This document shows, in pieces, positions 24,743-32,764 of a stretch of 39,047 bases of DNA (within the stretch, counting starts at the first letter, position 1; each line of letters starts with the position of its first letter). Source of the stretch: GCA-020343675 sp964462945 (GTDB taxonomy: Bacteria > Planctomycetota > Phycisphaerae > Sedimentisphaerales > Anaerobacaceae); assembly GCA_964462945.1 (NCBI GenBank), contig CAYWZW010000052.1, positions 1 to 39,047 on the forward strand, written 5' to 3'. The translations under genes were made by a program, and so were the position numbers. The notes beneath the pieces were generated by a model, which saw nothing but the letters and a program-made list of their open reading frames with translations, did no database searches and was not told the origin of the DNA.

Positions 24743-26314
24743 TCAGGCGGTCAGGTTCTCCCACTGGATTGCGACCTTCTTCAGGGCGTAGCCGACCTCC
24801 CGCATGTAATCGCCATAGCAGGTCATCCAGTGGAAGCCGGGCATACGCTCGGCGAGCGTCCGGTCGTCACACGCGTAGCAAATGTCGATCTGCGAGCGAC
24901 AGATGTCCATGAACGGAGCCTCGATGATCTCGCCCAACAGACCCACCCACCGCTCGAGCTTAAAGTCGGGCACGATGTTGGTCACCGTTTGGCCTTTGCG
25001 CATCTCGACCTTTGGCGCGGCGCCGTAATCCGACTCAAAGTGCGTCAGGATGCGGGCCGGCTCAAGCTCCTTGCCGTTCATCCTTCGCGGGGCCGTGCAG
25101 TGGGCTAAGGTAATCATGCCATCGTGCGGATAGGTCGGATCATTCAAAAACACGGGCCTGCCGGAAACATTCGCCAGCAGCACGCCCGACGGGATCACCA
25201 CGAAGTCCGACTCGCAGAAGGCCATATATGCGCCGTCGTTCAAAAGGCTCAGCGTCAGGCAAGCTGACGTCTCGGCAATAGGCATGATTGTCCCCATGCA
25301 GCTATTGACGGTAATCGCCTGGCAGCCGGCCTTCTTCATAATCCCGCGAAAGACCTGCTCGAGCAGGAATGCGTTATCGACGAACTCGCGCTTGGTCTCC
25401 AGCGTGTTGCCGGGCGCTTTGAGGTACGCCTCGGCTCGCTGGCGGGCGCGCTGCACGGCAGCCTCGTCGGCGCGCGCCTGCTTGATCAATTTGCCTAACT
25501 CATCGTACGAGACCGTCTGCATGTCGAACTGCCACTTGTCCCGGACCAGGTTGGGCACGACGTCTTTGGGCTGCGCCCAGGCGTCGGGCCCGCCAATGGC
25601 GACGATGCGCGTGCCCAGCGTATTGCGCAGGCCGCACAGCGCACGCAGACGCCAGAGAATCTCGTCCTGGCTGTCAATGACGACGTCCCCGTCGTCGATC
25701 CCTTTGAGGGCTAACCTATCGGTGTGCTGTCTTAGATAACGAGGACTAATGATCTCGTACCAGAGATAGACGGGGCCTGACTTGTGCCGGCAGAAGAAGA
25801 TCATGTCCTTGCCGCGTTCGGCCAGCTTGGCGAACGTATCCATCCCGCCCCCGGCGGCATAGACCAGGAGCACGTCGGCCTTGTCGAGGTCGCTTAAACC
25901 CGGCAAATCTCCGGCGCCCTTGATAGCAGCCACCGGCAGAAGCTCCACGGGGAAGTCCGCCTTACCGCCCAGCTCGCCCAGCTCCTGCTTGATGCGGGCC
26001 ACCTCCTGCTCGGCGTCCTGCTGCGTCCGGATGCCGCCCCAACTGCGCCAACTGGTCTGGGGACGCGGCTGCGGCGTGCTGTAGAGAAGTATCGGCTTAA
26101 CCACGAGCGGGCGGCGCTTCGGCCCGGCTTCACCTTCTCTCTCCGCGGCTGAGAGGGCCGACCAACTCATCCCGGCCAGGGCCGTTCCCAGAACCGCCGC
26201 TCCGCCCATGCCCTGCAGGAAGCCTCTTCGCGTGATGCTGCTTGCCGAATAGTCGTGCCCGCACGGGCAGCACGTACTTCGCACCGGATAATCTTGGCAA
26301 TTCTCGATAGTCAT
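24743..26314 (-). CDS. Tat-exported FucI/AraA-like (COG2407) protein
   Basis: A 523-residue protein. The N-terminal 50 residues include a CCPCG stretch and a clear twin-arginine signal, ITRRGFLQGMGGAAVLGTAL, which implies export in folded form. The rest resembles the L-fucose/L-arabinose isomerase superfamily. A Rossmann-like N-terminal half has DKADVLLVYAAGGG. The C-terminal half has CESDFVV, FLNDPTYPHDG and LAHCTAPRRMNG, whose Glu, Asp and His fit the family's metal ligands. Isomerase activity outside the cytoplasm would be unusual, so a different reaction on sugar is possible. AAGGAG lies about nine bases before the ATG. It heads a two-gene unit with the beta-helix protein. Confidence 0.75.
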   Translation of the reverse strand: MTIENCQDYPVRSTCCPCGHDYSASSITRRGFLQGMGGAAVLGTALAGMSWSALSAAEREGEAGPKRRPLVVKPILLYSTPQPRPQTSWRSWGGIRTQQDAEQEVARIKQELGELGGKADFPVELLPVAAIKGAGDLPGLSDLDKADVLLVYAAGGGMDTFAKLAERGKDMIFFCRHKSGPVYLWYEIISPRYLRQHTDRLALKGIDDGDVVIDSQDEILWRLRALCGLRNTLGTRIVAIGGPDAWAQPKDVVPNLVRDKWQFDMQTVSYDELGKLIKQARADEAAVQRARQRAEAYLKAPGNTLETKREFVDNAFLLEQVFRGIMKKAGCQAITVNSCMGTIMPIAETSACLTLSLLNDGAYMAFCESDFVVIPSGVLLANVSGRPVFLNDPTYPHDGMITLAHCTAPRRMNGKELEPARILTHFESDYGAAPKVEMRKGQTVTNIVPDFKLERWVGLLGEIIEAPFMDICRSQIDICYACDDRTLAERMPGFHWMTCYGDYMREVGYALKKVAIQWENLTA

Positions 26315-26757
26315 CGGATATTCTCCTTTCAATCTGGCTCTGTGCACCTATTCGAACGCAATGTGTCCTTCGCCCGAAAAGTATAACCGAAACTGAGCCG
26401 CCCAGAAAGCAAAAAGATTCCCTACCGCGCAGCCGGACGTTCTCTACCCGATCCACCGCCCATTTCCCTCGATTTTTTCGTTGCATACTCGCCTGCATTA
26501 GTGTAAAATGCTTGCGGATTGACACGCGAGTGAAATCATCTTGGATTCTTGGCTCAGGAGCAGGGTGTCTCTCCCGCAAACGGGCGCACCCATAATGCTG
26601 ACGGGTGTGGCGTCTGAAGGCAGCCGTGGTTTCTGTGTACATGTTGAATTGCGCAGGTCGAGGCATTCGGAGCCTGATGAACTCGGCTTGAATAACGAGC
26701 GATTTGGAACGTCGTAGGGAACACATAAATGTCGTCACTTTCTTGGAGGATAGTCTG
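26315..26757. promoter_or_regulatory. Divergent gap with two candidate promoters
   Basis: For the minus-strand operon, TATACT at 26385-26380 is a good -10 element with a poor -35; it would start transcription near 26373. For the plus-strand gene at 26758, TTGCAT (26481-26486), a 17-bp spacer and TAAAAT (26504-26509) would start near 26516, leaving a leader of about 240 bases. No gene is credible in between. Confidence 0.35.
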
Positions 26758-27873
26758 ATGCGTGTCTCAAACAAGCTCTCTACTGCGATGAGGCACACCC
26801 TCACTCACATTCTGATTGCGGTCTCGATTGCGATTCCAATATCCCAGAGCAGCCTTGCTTCGGAAAGAACTCACGGCGCGATGGTCCTGGTGCTGGACAA
26901 CAGTGACAGCGACAACAGAGATACAACGCCTCCGTTTGGGGACGCGGTCTCCCTGCTGAACTCGAGGGGCGAACTCGTCAGGATGGTGACCCGGGGTCTC
27001 ATGACCGGCCCCAACTGGGGTGGATGCAGGGCCATCTCAGCATCTCAGGACGGCCGTTTCTTCGTGGTGTGCGAAAACGCGGCGGACAGGCTAACTGTGT
27101 GCGAGACTTCTACAGGCAGGACGCTTTGGTCCTTGTTAGGCAAATTCGAGTCCGCAGTGTTTGCAAACGGTCTGGTGTATGCTTTGAACAGGGAAAGTGT
27201 CTTTGCAATTGATAGCACAGGAACCATCGTCAAGCATGCGAAGGTCGGCGGCATCGATATTGTTGTTGACCCGTCTGGTCATTGCCTGTGGATTGTGGGC
27301 CTCGACATCAGGAAATGCAATCTGGACCTCCAGCTTATGGTGACGGTTGACCCTATTAGGGATCATGCCAGGGCGGGACTCTCCTCAGTGGATGTTAATC
27401 CGGATGGGTCGGTCTGGGTTGCTGAGCGCCGCATTTATGACGAACACGGCAGCGAAAACCGATTACTAAAGATATCACTGGAAGGCAGCGTTTTGAAAAC
27501 TATCGACCTGGACTTCTCGCCCGTATGTGTGCGCGTGGATAGATCTAACGGCGGTGTGTGGGTTGCGGGTTCAGGGCCTTTGGATTTTTCAAAGGTTGGC
27601 GACGAATGGCCGGAAACGCTTGCCAAGCTATACGAACAGGCAGAGGGAAAGACCCGCACCTGCAAATATGATTCAGAGGGCAAGCTGGCAGTCGAAATCA
27701 GCAAAGGCGGCCATTCAATCGATGTGGATCCATCAGACGGCTCCGTCTGGATCGCAGGTCGCAAACAGATATGGCACTATTCCAGCACGGGCACGAACCT
27801 CGCCACATACGCCGATGTTTCCGACTGCCAGAAGTGGCTCGCAGTTCTTCACGGACAAAAGGCAGGCAACTGA
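26758..27873 (+). CDS. Secreted beta-propeller (NHL/SMP-30-like) protein
   Basis: A 371-residue protein. A signal peptide (HILIAVSIAIPISQSSLA core) ends near residue 35. The mature part has about six sheets with recurrent VD-DGSVW, VD-SGHCLW and DGSVWIAGR motifs, like NHL/SMP-30 propellers. The last DGSVWIAG and WHYSST blades are well kept. Propellers of this type bind ligands or act as lactonases, but no clear metal-binding triad is visible, so the role is open. GGAGG eight bases before 26758 fixes the start, ahead of an upstream in-frame ATG at 26704. Confidence 0.8.
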   Translation: MRVSNKLSTAMRHTLTHILIAVSIAIPISQSSLASERTHGAMVLVLDNSDSDNRDTTPPFGDAVSLLNSRGELVRMVTRGLMTGPNWGGCRAISASQDGRFFVVCENAADRLTVCETSTGRTLWSLLGKFESAVFANGLVYALNRESVFAIDSTGTIVKHAKVGGIDIVVDPSGHCLWIVGLDIRKCNLDLQLMVTVDPIRDHARAGLSSVDVNPDGSVWVAERRIYDEHGSENRLLKISLEGSVLKTIDLDFSPVCVRVDRSNGGVWVAGSGPLDFSKVGDEWPETLAKLYEQAEGKTRTCKYDSEGKLAVEISKGGHSIDVDPSDGSVWIAGRKQIWHYSSTGTNLATYADVSDCQKWLAVLHGQKAGN

Positions 27874-28205
27874 CCGGCCGGCGGTCAATTCCGCCTTAAT
27901 AGTTACGTGTTCAGACCCTCAAGAAGGCTGTATTCGCGTTTTGCAGGGTCTGTTCTTTTTTGGCTTGTCTGTAGCCAAAAGCTCGCCGCCCAACCCGCCC
28001 GCTGCTTCTTCTTTTTCTTGAAAAGCCCCGTCGAGCAGTGTAGATTACTTGCTATGCTGCAGAACACACCTTGCATTTCTGGCGTAGCAGTGGCGCGTAT
28101 GTGTGCCCCCGCCACCGATAGAGTGCAAGGGCAGCGACCGATTCCTGCAGAGGAACCTGTGTGAAGGCAGGAAAGCCGATAACTGACAAAATAAGGAGAA
28201 TAGTC
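27874..28205 (+). promoter_or_regulatory. Gap with a candidate wrbA promoter at 28018-28046
   Basis: TTGAAA (28018-28023), a 17-bp spacer and TAGATT (28041-28046) would start transcription near 28053, about 150 bases before wrbA. The rest of the gap holds no gene; a plus-strand frame through it is not protein-like. Confidence 0.35.
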
Positions 28206-28820
28206 ATGGCGAAGATACAGATTGTTTTTTACAGCATGTATGGGCACGTGTACAAGATGGCCGAAGCCGAGGCCGAAGGGGCACGCCAGGTTAAGGGAAC
28301 GCACGTGGAACTTTATCAGGTGGCGGAGCTTGTGCCGGACGAGGCGCTGGAGAAAAGCGGCGCCAAGGCCGCACATAAGGCGTTCGCGCACGTTCCCGTC
28401 GCGGAGCCTGCCAAGCTGGCCGAGGCCGATGCGATCATCTTCGGGACGCCGACGCGGTTCGGCAACATGTGCGCCCAGATGCGGAACTTCCTCGACCAGA
28501 CGGGCCAATTATGGCTCAAAGGGGCTCTGGCCGGCAAGGTCGGAAGTGTCTTTGCCTGCACCGGAACCCAGCATGGAGGCCAGGAGACGACGATTACCAG
28601 CTTTCATTCGACGTTGCTACATCAAGGCATGATTATCGTCGGAGTGCCCTACACCGTGCAGGAATTGGTCAACATGAAAGAGATCACCGGCGGCACGCCG
28701 TACGGGGCCACAACTCTCGCCGATGTCGATGGCTCCCGCCAACCGACCAAAAACGAGCTGGCCATCGCCCGGTTCCAGGGCAAACACGTCGCCCAGATTG
28801 CCAAAAAGCTCTTCGGTTGA
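28206..28820 (+). CDS. wrbA: NAD(P)H:quinone oxidoreductase WrbA
   Basis: A 204-residue flavodoxin-like enzyme that reduces quinones to hydroquinols by two electrons using FMN and NAD(P)H, protecting against oxidative stress. The phosphate-binding loop is FYSMYGHVYKMA near residues 8-19. GTPTRFGNM and TGTQHGGQETT are the WrbA-specific FMN-contact motifs, and the usual C-terminal GKHVAQIAKKL helix is present. Length is normal for the family. AAGGAG lies about eight bases before the ATG. It seems to be a single-gene unit, with a 267-base gap before dapL. Confidence 0.95.
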   Translation: MAKIQIVFYSMYGHVYKMAEAEAEGARQVKGTHVELYQVAELVPDEALEKSGAKAAHKAFAHVPVAEPAKLAEADAIIFGTPTRFGNMCAQMRNFLDQTGQLWLKGALAGKVGSVFACTGTQHGGQETTITSFHSTLLHQGMIIVGVPYTVQELVNMKEITGGTPYGATTLADVDGSRQPTKNELAIARFQGKHVAQIAKKLFG

Positions 28821-28920
28821 ACGGATTCGATTTCGGATCAGACCAAACAGGTCCTCGAAAAAAGGCGACTAAAAGTCCGCCTCATCGACGCGCCATAGCG
28901 CGACCGTTTTCAGTTGCGAT

Positions 28921-28937
28921 GGTGTGCAGTGCACACC
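28921..28937 (+). repeat. Palindromic repeat, copy 3 of 3
   Basis: GGTGTGCA (28921-28928) and TGCACACC (28930-28937) are perfect inverted repeats with a one-base centre, followed by CTACC. The flank and outer bases match the copies at 103-125 and 22406-22423, while inner stem bases differ in pairs. It lies about 100 bases beyond wrbA. Confidence 0.6.
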
Positions 28938-29025
28938 CTACCTCTGCGTTCGGGCTGTTTTTCATCGAAGCGTTGACGGAACGCGCGCCAGTCCATAGAA
29001 TTCGGATTGACGACTGACGATTTGC

Positions 29026-29057
29026 GATTGCCGATTGATCAATTAAAATCGAAAATC
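29026..29057 (+). repeat. Dispersed GATTGCCGATTGA repeat upstream of dapL
   Basis: This 32-base unit begins GATTGCCGATTGA and ends AATTAAAATCGAAAATC. It matches 29545-29576, inside dapL, at all but three positions. Similar GATTG/AATCGAAAATC tracts are common between genes in planctomycete genomes (from memory). Confidence 0.75.
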
Positions 29058-29087
29058 TCTTTTGTTCCTGAGAATCGAGGTTTTGGA

Positions 29088-30380
29088 ATGACATGGATTA
29101 ATGAGAATTACTTGAAATTGCAGGCGGGGTATCTGTTTCCGGAGATCGGGCGGCGCAGACGCGCGTTTGCGGCGGCGCACCCGGAGGCGAAGATCATCAG
29201 TATGGGGATCGGCGACGTGACCCAGCCGCTGGCGCCGGCTGTCGTCAAGGCGATGAAGAAAGCGGTCGAGGAGATGGGCCGGGCCGAGACCTTCCGGGGC
29301 TACGACGACGGCGGCATCGGGTACGAATTCCTCAGAGAAGCGATTCGCGACAACGATTACAAGGCCCGCGGCGCCGATATCGACATCGACGAAATCATCG
29401 TCAGCGACGGGGCCAAAAGCGATACCGGCAATATGCAGGAGGTCTTCGGGCTGGACAACGTCGTAGGCATCGGCGACCCGGTCTATCCGGTCTATGTCGA
29501 TACGAACGTGATGGCGGGCAGGGCCGGCGGCTGGGTGGAAATCGGATTGCCGATTGACGAATTAAAATCGAAAGTCGAAAATCGAAAATCGAAAATCGGA
29601 TTGGGCCGGTATGAAGGGATCGTCTATATGCCCTGCACCGAGCAGAACAATTTCGTGCCGGACCCGCCCGCCGAGAAGGTGGATTTGATTTATCTGTGTT
29701 TTCCGAACAACCCGACGGGGGCGGTGGCCACGAAGGAGCAATTGAAAAAGTGGGTGGATTACGCCAGGCAGAACAAGGCCATCATTCTTTTTGACGCGGC
29801 TTACGAGGCGTTCATCTGCGATCCGGCTATCCCGCACTCCATATACGAGGTTGATGGCGCGAAAGACGTCGCCATCGAATTTAGGAGCTTCTCGAAAACG
29901 GCGGGCTTTACCGGCGTGCGATGCGCCTTTACCGTCATACCCAGGCAGTTGAAGGCATACACAAAAACTGGTGGGGCGGTCGAGGTCGGGCCGATCTGGA
30001 AACGGCGGCAGTGCACGAAGTTCAACGGCGTCTCGTATGTCTCCCAGGCCGGGGCGGCGGCAATTTACACCCAAGAGGGCAAAAAGCAGGTCAAGAAGAC
30101 TATCGACATCTACATGGGCAACGCAAAACTCATCCGCGAGACGCTCGGCAAGACCGGCTACACCGTCTATGGCGGCGTCAACGCGCCGTATATCTGGCTG
30201 AAAACGCCCGATGGCGTCGGCTCCTGGGAATTCTTCGACACGCTGCTGAACGAGGCCCACGTCGTGACCACGCCCGGCGCAGGTTTCGGTTCGGCAGGGG
30301 ATGGCTATGTCAGACTGACGGCATTCGGGCAGCCTGAGAACGTCAAAGAAGCTCTCGAGCGGATCAAAGCGATTTCCTGA
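29088..30380 (+). CDS. dapL: LL-diaminopimelate aminotransferase
   Basis: A 430-residue PLP enzyme converting tetrahydrodipicolinate directly to LL-diaminopimelate, for lysine and peptidoglycan synthesis. The N-terminus NENYLKLQAGYLFPEIGRR is diagnostic. Further motifs are FRGYDDGGIGYEFLREAI, CFPNNPTGA, and SFSKTAGFTGVRCAF with the PLP lysine. GAGG seven bases before 29088 and family alignment fix the start; an in-frame upstream ATG at 29007 would add repeat-encoded residues. Residues about 151-171 (EIGLPIDELKSKVENRKSKI) have no counterpart in DapL as I know it. They are encoded by the dispersed repeat at 29545-29597, inserted in frame in a variable surface stretch before YEGIVYMPC. Activity is probably kept. 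The stop overlaps the next start (TGATG). Confidence 0.94.
   Translation: MTWINENYLKLQAGYLFPEIGRRRRAFAAAHPEAKIISMGIGDVTQPLAPAVVKAMKKAVEEMGRAETFRGYDDGGIGYEFLREAIRDNDYKARGADIDIDEIIVSDGAKSDTGNMQEVFGLDNVVGIGDPVYPVYVDTNVMAGRAGGWVEIGLPIDELKSKVENRKSKIGLGRYEGIVYMPCTEQNNFVPDPPAEKVDLIYLCFPNNPTGAVATKEQLKKWVDYARQNKAIILFDAAYEAFICDPAIPHSIYEVDGAKDVAIEFRSFSKTAGFTGVRCAFTVIPRQLKAYTKTGGAVEVGPIWKRRQCTKFNGVSYVSQAGAAAIYTQEGKKQVKKTIDIYMGNAKLIRETLGKTGYTVYGGVNAPYIWLKTPDGVGSWEFFDTLLNEAHVVTTPGAGFGSAGDGYVRLTAFGQPENVKEALERIKAIS
29545..29597 (+). repeat. Dispersed repeat inserted inside dapL
   Basis: The unit at 29545-29576 matches 29026-29057 at 29 of 32 positions and is followed by three copies of GAAAATC (29577-29597). 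It keeps the reading frame and adds about 20 residues to DapL. It resembles protein-coding invasions by intergenic palindromic repeats known in Rickettsia, although this sequence is unrelated. Confidence 0.8.
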
Positions 30381-31483
30381 TGGCAGAGACGACGGCATAT
30401 ATCGGCTTGGGCAGCAACTTAGGCGACAGGAAGGGCAACATCGACAAAGCCCTCAAGATTCTGGCTGAGGCTGGGAGGATCGAGCTTGGCCGGGTCAGCG
30501 ACATCATCGAAACGGCTGCGCTCGCGTCAGCCAGCCAGCCTAAGTATCTCAATGCGGTTGCTGAGCTGAAGACGACGCTCAGCGCAGAGAGCTTGCACAA
30601 GATACTGGTTAACATTGAGGCTGCGCTTGGCAGAGTCCGGCGGGAAATCCGTCGACCCGGCGCCGGACGGGAATGGTCGCCCAGGACGATTGACCTGGAC
30701 CTTCTGCTCTTCGGCGGCGAGGTCGTGGATCGTCACGACTTGACCGTGCCGCATCCGCAGATGCACTTTCGCTCGTTTGTGCTCAAAGGTCTTTGCCAGC
30801 TTGACGGTGAGCTGATTCATCCGGTTCTGAACGTGCCGGTCCGCGAATTAGAGGCTCGATTGAACGGCGGCGATTTTGCTCCGGATCCCGATAGGCCGCA
30901 GCTTGTCAGCATAGCGGGCGTCATCGGCGTCGGGAAAACGACGTTAGCCAGGCGGCTGGCGGAACGGCTTGGCTGTAAAGTCCAGTTTGAACCTTACGAT
31001 ACGAATCCTTTCTTGCCGCAGGTGTATGCCGGCAGAAAAGAGCTGGCGCTCGATTCGCAGTTGTTCTTCCTGACCGGCAGGGCGCAACAGTTGGACCCGA
31101 ACCTGCTTGCACAGGGACATATTTGCATTAGCGATTATGTCTTTGACAAGGAGCAAATCTACGCCCGGCGTCTGCTGGATGCACAGCAGCTCGCTTTGTA
31201 CGAAAAGATTTACCCGCCGTTTGCGGCGAAGGTGGCTCCGCCGGTGCTGGTGATATATATGCGGGATTCTGCGGCAAATTGCCTGGAGCGGATCCACGGC
31301 CGGAACCGCCCTTACGAACAGCGGATTGAATTGCAATTTTTGCAGGCGCTCGATCACGATTACGAGCAGCTCTTCAAGCGTTGGAGAACCTGCCCCGTAA
31401 TCCGTGTATCAACATCGGAAGCATCCGACGTTGATCGTTTGGTACATCAAATAAAATCTTATACAATGGTGGCGGATAAATAG
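30380..31483 (+). CDS. folK: FolK-deoxynucleoside kinase fusion
   Basis: A 367-residue bifunctional protein. Residues 1-165 are 6-hydroxymethyl-7,8-dihydropterin pyrophosphokinase (FolK): GLGSNLGDR near 9-17 and the signature WSPRTIDLDLL at 99-109. FolK makes the pyrophosphoryl pterin used by FolP in folate synthesis. Residues about 174-365 are a deoxynucleoside kinase-like domain with P-loop GVIGVGKTT (180-188), a FEPYDTNPFL motif, an ISDYVFDKEQIYARRLL segment and a RNRPYEQRIE lid. It would phosphorylate deoxynucleosides or a related substrate. The start ATG overlaps the dapL stop by one base, suggesting translational coupling. No folP or folB lies nearby. Confidence 0.9.
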   Translation: MAETTAYIGLGSNLGDRKGNIDKALKILAEAGRIELGRVSDIIETAALASASQPKYLNAVAELKTTLSAESLHKILVNIEAALGRVRREIRRPGAGREWSPRTIDLDLLLFGGEVVDRHDLTVPHPQMHFRSFVLKGLCQLDGELIHPVLNVPVRELEARLNGGDFAPDPDRPQLVSIAGVIGVGKTTLARRLAERLGCKVQFEPYDTNPFLPQVYAGRKELALDSQLFFLTGRAQQLDPNLLAQGHICISDYVFDKEQIYARRLLDAQQLALYEKIYPPFAAKVAPPVLVIYMRDSAANCLERIHGRNRPYEQRIELQFLQALDHDYEQLFKRWRTCPVIRVSTSEASDVDRLVHQIKSYTMVADK

Positions 31484-31545
31484 TATTTAGCCTGGGGCTT
31501 TACCGCGGGTCCTATTCAACAATCAGTAATGGGTGATACTCGAAG

Positions 31546-32397
31546 ATGGAAGTTGCAAAGACAATTGAGTCGGTGCGAAAACTGGTCAGAGCCGCGCGTG
31601 GTGCAGGCAGGAAAATCGGTTTTGTGCCGACGATGGGTGCCCTGCACATCGGCCACGTTTCGTTGATCAACGCGGCGGCCAAAGACTGCGATTTTGTCGT
31701 CGTCAGCATCTTCGTGAATCCCACGCAGTTCGGTCCGGGCGAGGATTTCCAGAAATATCCCCGGCCCCTTGAAGCCGACACGGAGATTTGCCGAAAGGCC
31801 GGCGTCGATGTCGTTTTTGCCCCAACGCCGAAAGAGATGTACCCGGCGGAGAACCTCTCCTGGGTGAACGTGGAGAAGCTGACCGAGCCGTTGTGCGGCC
31901 GGTCGCGGCCGGGGCATTTTCGCGGCGTCACGACGGTGTGCACCAAGCTGTTCAATATCGTCGCTCCCGACGTTGCCTATTTCGGCCAGAAGGACGCCCA
32001 GCAGGCCATCGTGATCAAGCGGATGGTTGAGGATTTGAATATGCCGCTGGAAATTGTCGTCTGTCCGACGGTTCGTGAACCAAATGGGCTGGCCGTCAGT
32101 AGCAGAAATCAGTATCTAAGTGAGCAGCAGAAGAAGGATGCGGCGAGTATCTACCGGTCGCTTCAGGAATGTCGCCGGATGATCGACGCCGGCGTGACAG
32201 AAACACGGGAAATTATTGCACAGATGCGAAAAATATTGCAGCAGGTTCCGTCGATGGAGATCGAATACGTCGGCATTGTCGATGCCGGAACACTTGAAAG
32301 CATCGAGAACATCGCCGGCACGGTTCTGGCCGCCGTGGCCGTCAAAATGCCCCCGGCCCGGCTGATCGACAACATTCTGGTGGACGCAGACCAATAG
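31546..32397 (+). CDS. panC: Pantothenate synthetase
   Basis: A 283-residue cytosolic ligase joining pantoate and beta-alanine with ATP to make pantothenate, the coenzyme A precursor. FVPTMGALHIGHVSLI carries the HIGH nucleotide-binding motif at residues 34-37. SIFVNPTQFGPGEDFQKYPR, YFGQKDAQQ and the VSSRNQYLS loop are all intact. Length is normal. It lies 62 bases after the folK fusion, and panD, which supplies beta-alanine, follows after a toxin-antitoxin remnant. No strong ribosome site is seen. Confidence 0.96.
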   Translation: MEVAKTIESVRKLVRAARGAGRKIGFVPTMGALHIGHVSLINAAAKDCDFVVVSIFVNPTQFGPGEDFQKYPRPLEADTEICRKAGVDVVFAPTPKEMYPAENLSWVNVEKLTEPLCGRSRPGHFRGVTTVCTKLFNIVAPDVAYFGQKDAQQAIVIKRMVEDLNMPLEIVVCPTVREPNGLAVSSRNQYLSEQQKKDAASIYRSLQECRRMIDAGVTETREIIAQMRKILQQVPSMEIEYVGIVDAGTLESIENIAGTVLAAVAVKMPPARLIDNILVDADQ

Positions 32398-32441
32398 CGG
32401 TGTATAATAGGTTGCGGTCACTGCTTAAGAAGGAATTTGCT

Positions 32442-32666
32442 ATGAGACAGTTTAAGATTATCGTGGAGAAGCATCCGGATGGTTATGTGGCGTATCCACT
32501 GGGGCTCAAAGGTGTTGTGGTCGGACAGGGGGACACATACGAAGAGGCGCTGTCTGATGTGAAGTCTGCGATTCGTTTTCATGTTGAGACCTTCGGAAAA
32601 GAAGTTCTGGAGGTCGAGCCTCGAGTCATTGAGGCTTTCGTCGCCGAAGCAGGAGTGGAAGTTTGA
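32442..32666 (+). CDS. hicB: HicB-family antitoxin
   Basis: A 74-residue protein of the HicB antitoxin family. The N-terminal strand-turn-strand FKIIVEKHPDGYVAYPLGLKG is the partial RNase-H-like HicB fold, followed by GDTYEEALSDVKSAIRFHVE. It lacks the C-terminal DNA-binding domain that many HicB proteins have, as is common for the short class. AAGGAA precedes the ATG at 32442. It would normally neutralise HicA, but the overlapping hicA is broken, so it seems to be an orphan antitoxin lodged between panC and panD. Confidence 0.8.
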   Translation: MRQFKIIVEKHPDGYVAYPLGLKGVVVGQGDTYEEALSDVKSAIRFHVETFGKEVLEVEPRVIEAFVAEAGVEV

Positions 32667-32764
32667 TGGCAAAGTTCCCTGTCGATGCGCCACGGCGAAG
32701 GGTGGTAGTGGCGGTTAAGCTACGGCGAGCACGCCTCAGATCAAGTCACAAATTATGTTTGTGA
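32666..32764 (+). pseudogene. Truncated hicA toxin gene
   Basis: The ATG overlaps the hicB stop by one base (TGATG), the usual hicBA arrangement. The first 12 or so residues (MAKFPVDAPRRRV) match the start of HicA mRNA interferases. After that the frame is unrelated and stops at residue 32, before the catalytic histidine (GSH or REH) region and the dsRNA-binding-like fold. So the toxin is lost by deletion. The stump overlaps the panD start. Confidence 0.75.

Noticed and set aside
29007..29087. Upstream in-frame start of dapL at 29007
   Set aside because: The extra residues are encoded by the dispersed repeat. The family's usual N-terminus begins at 29088, which has GAGG seven bases before it.
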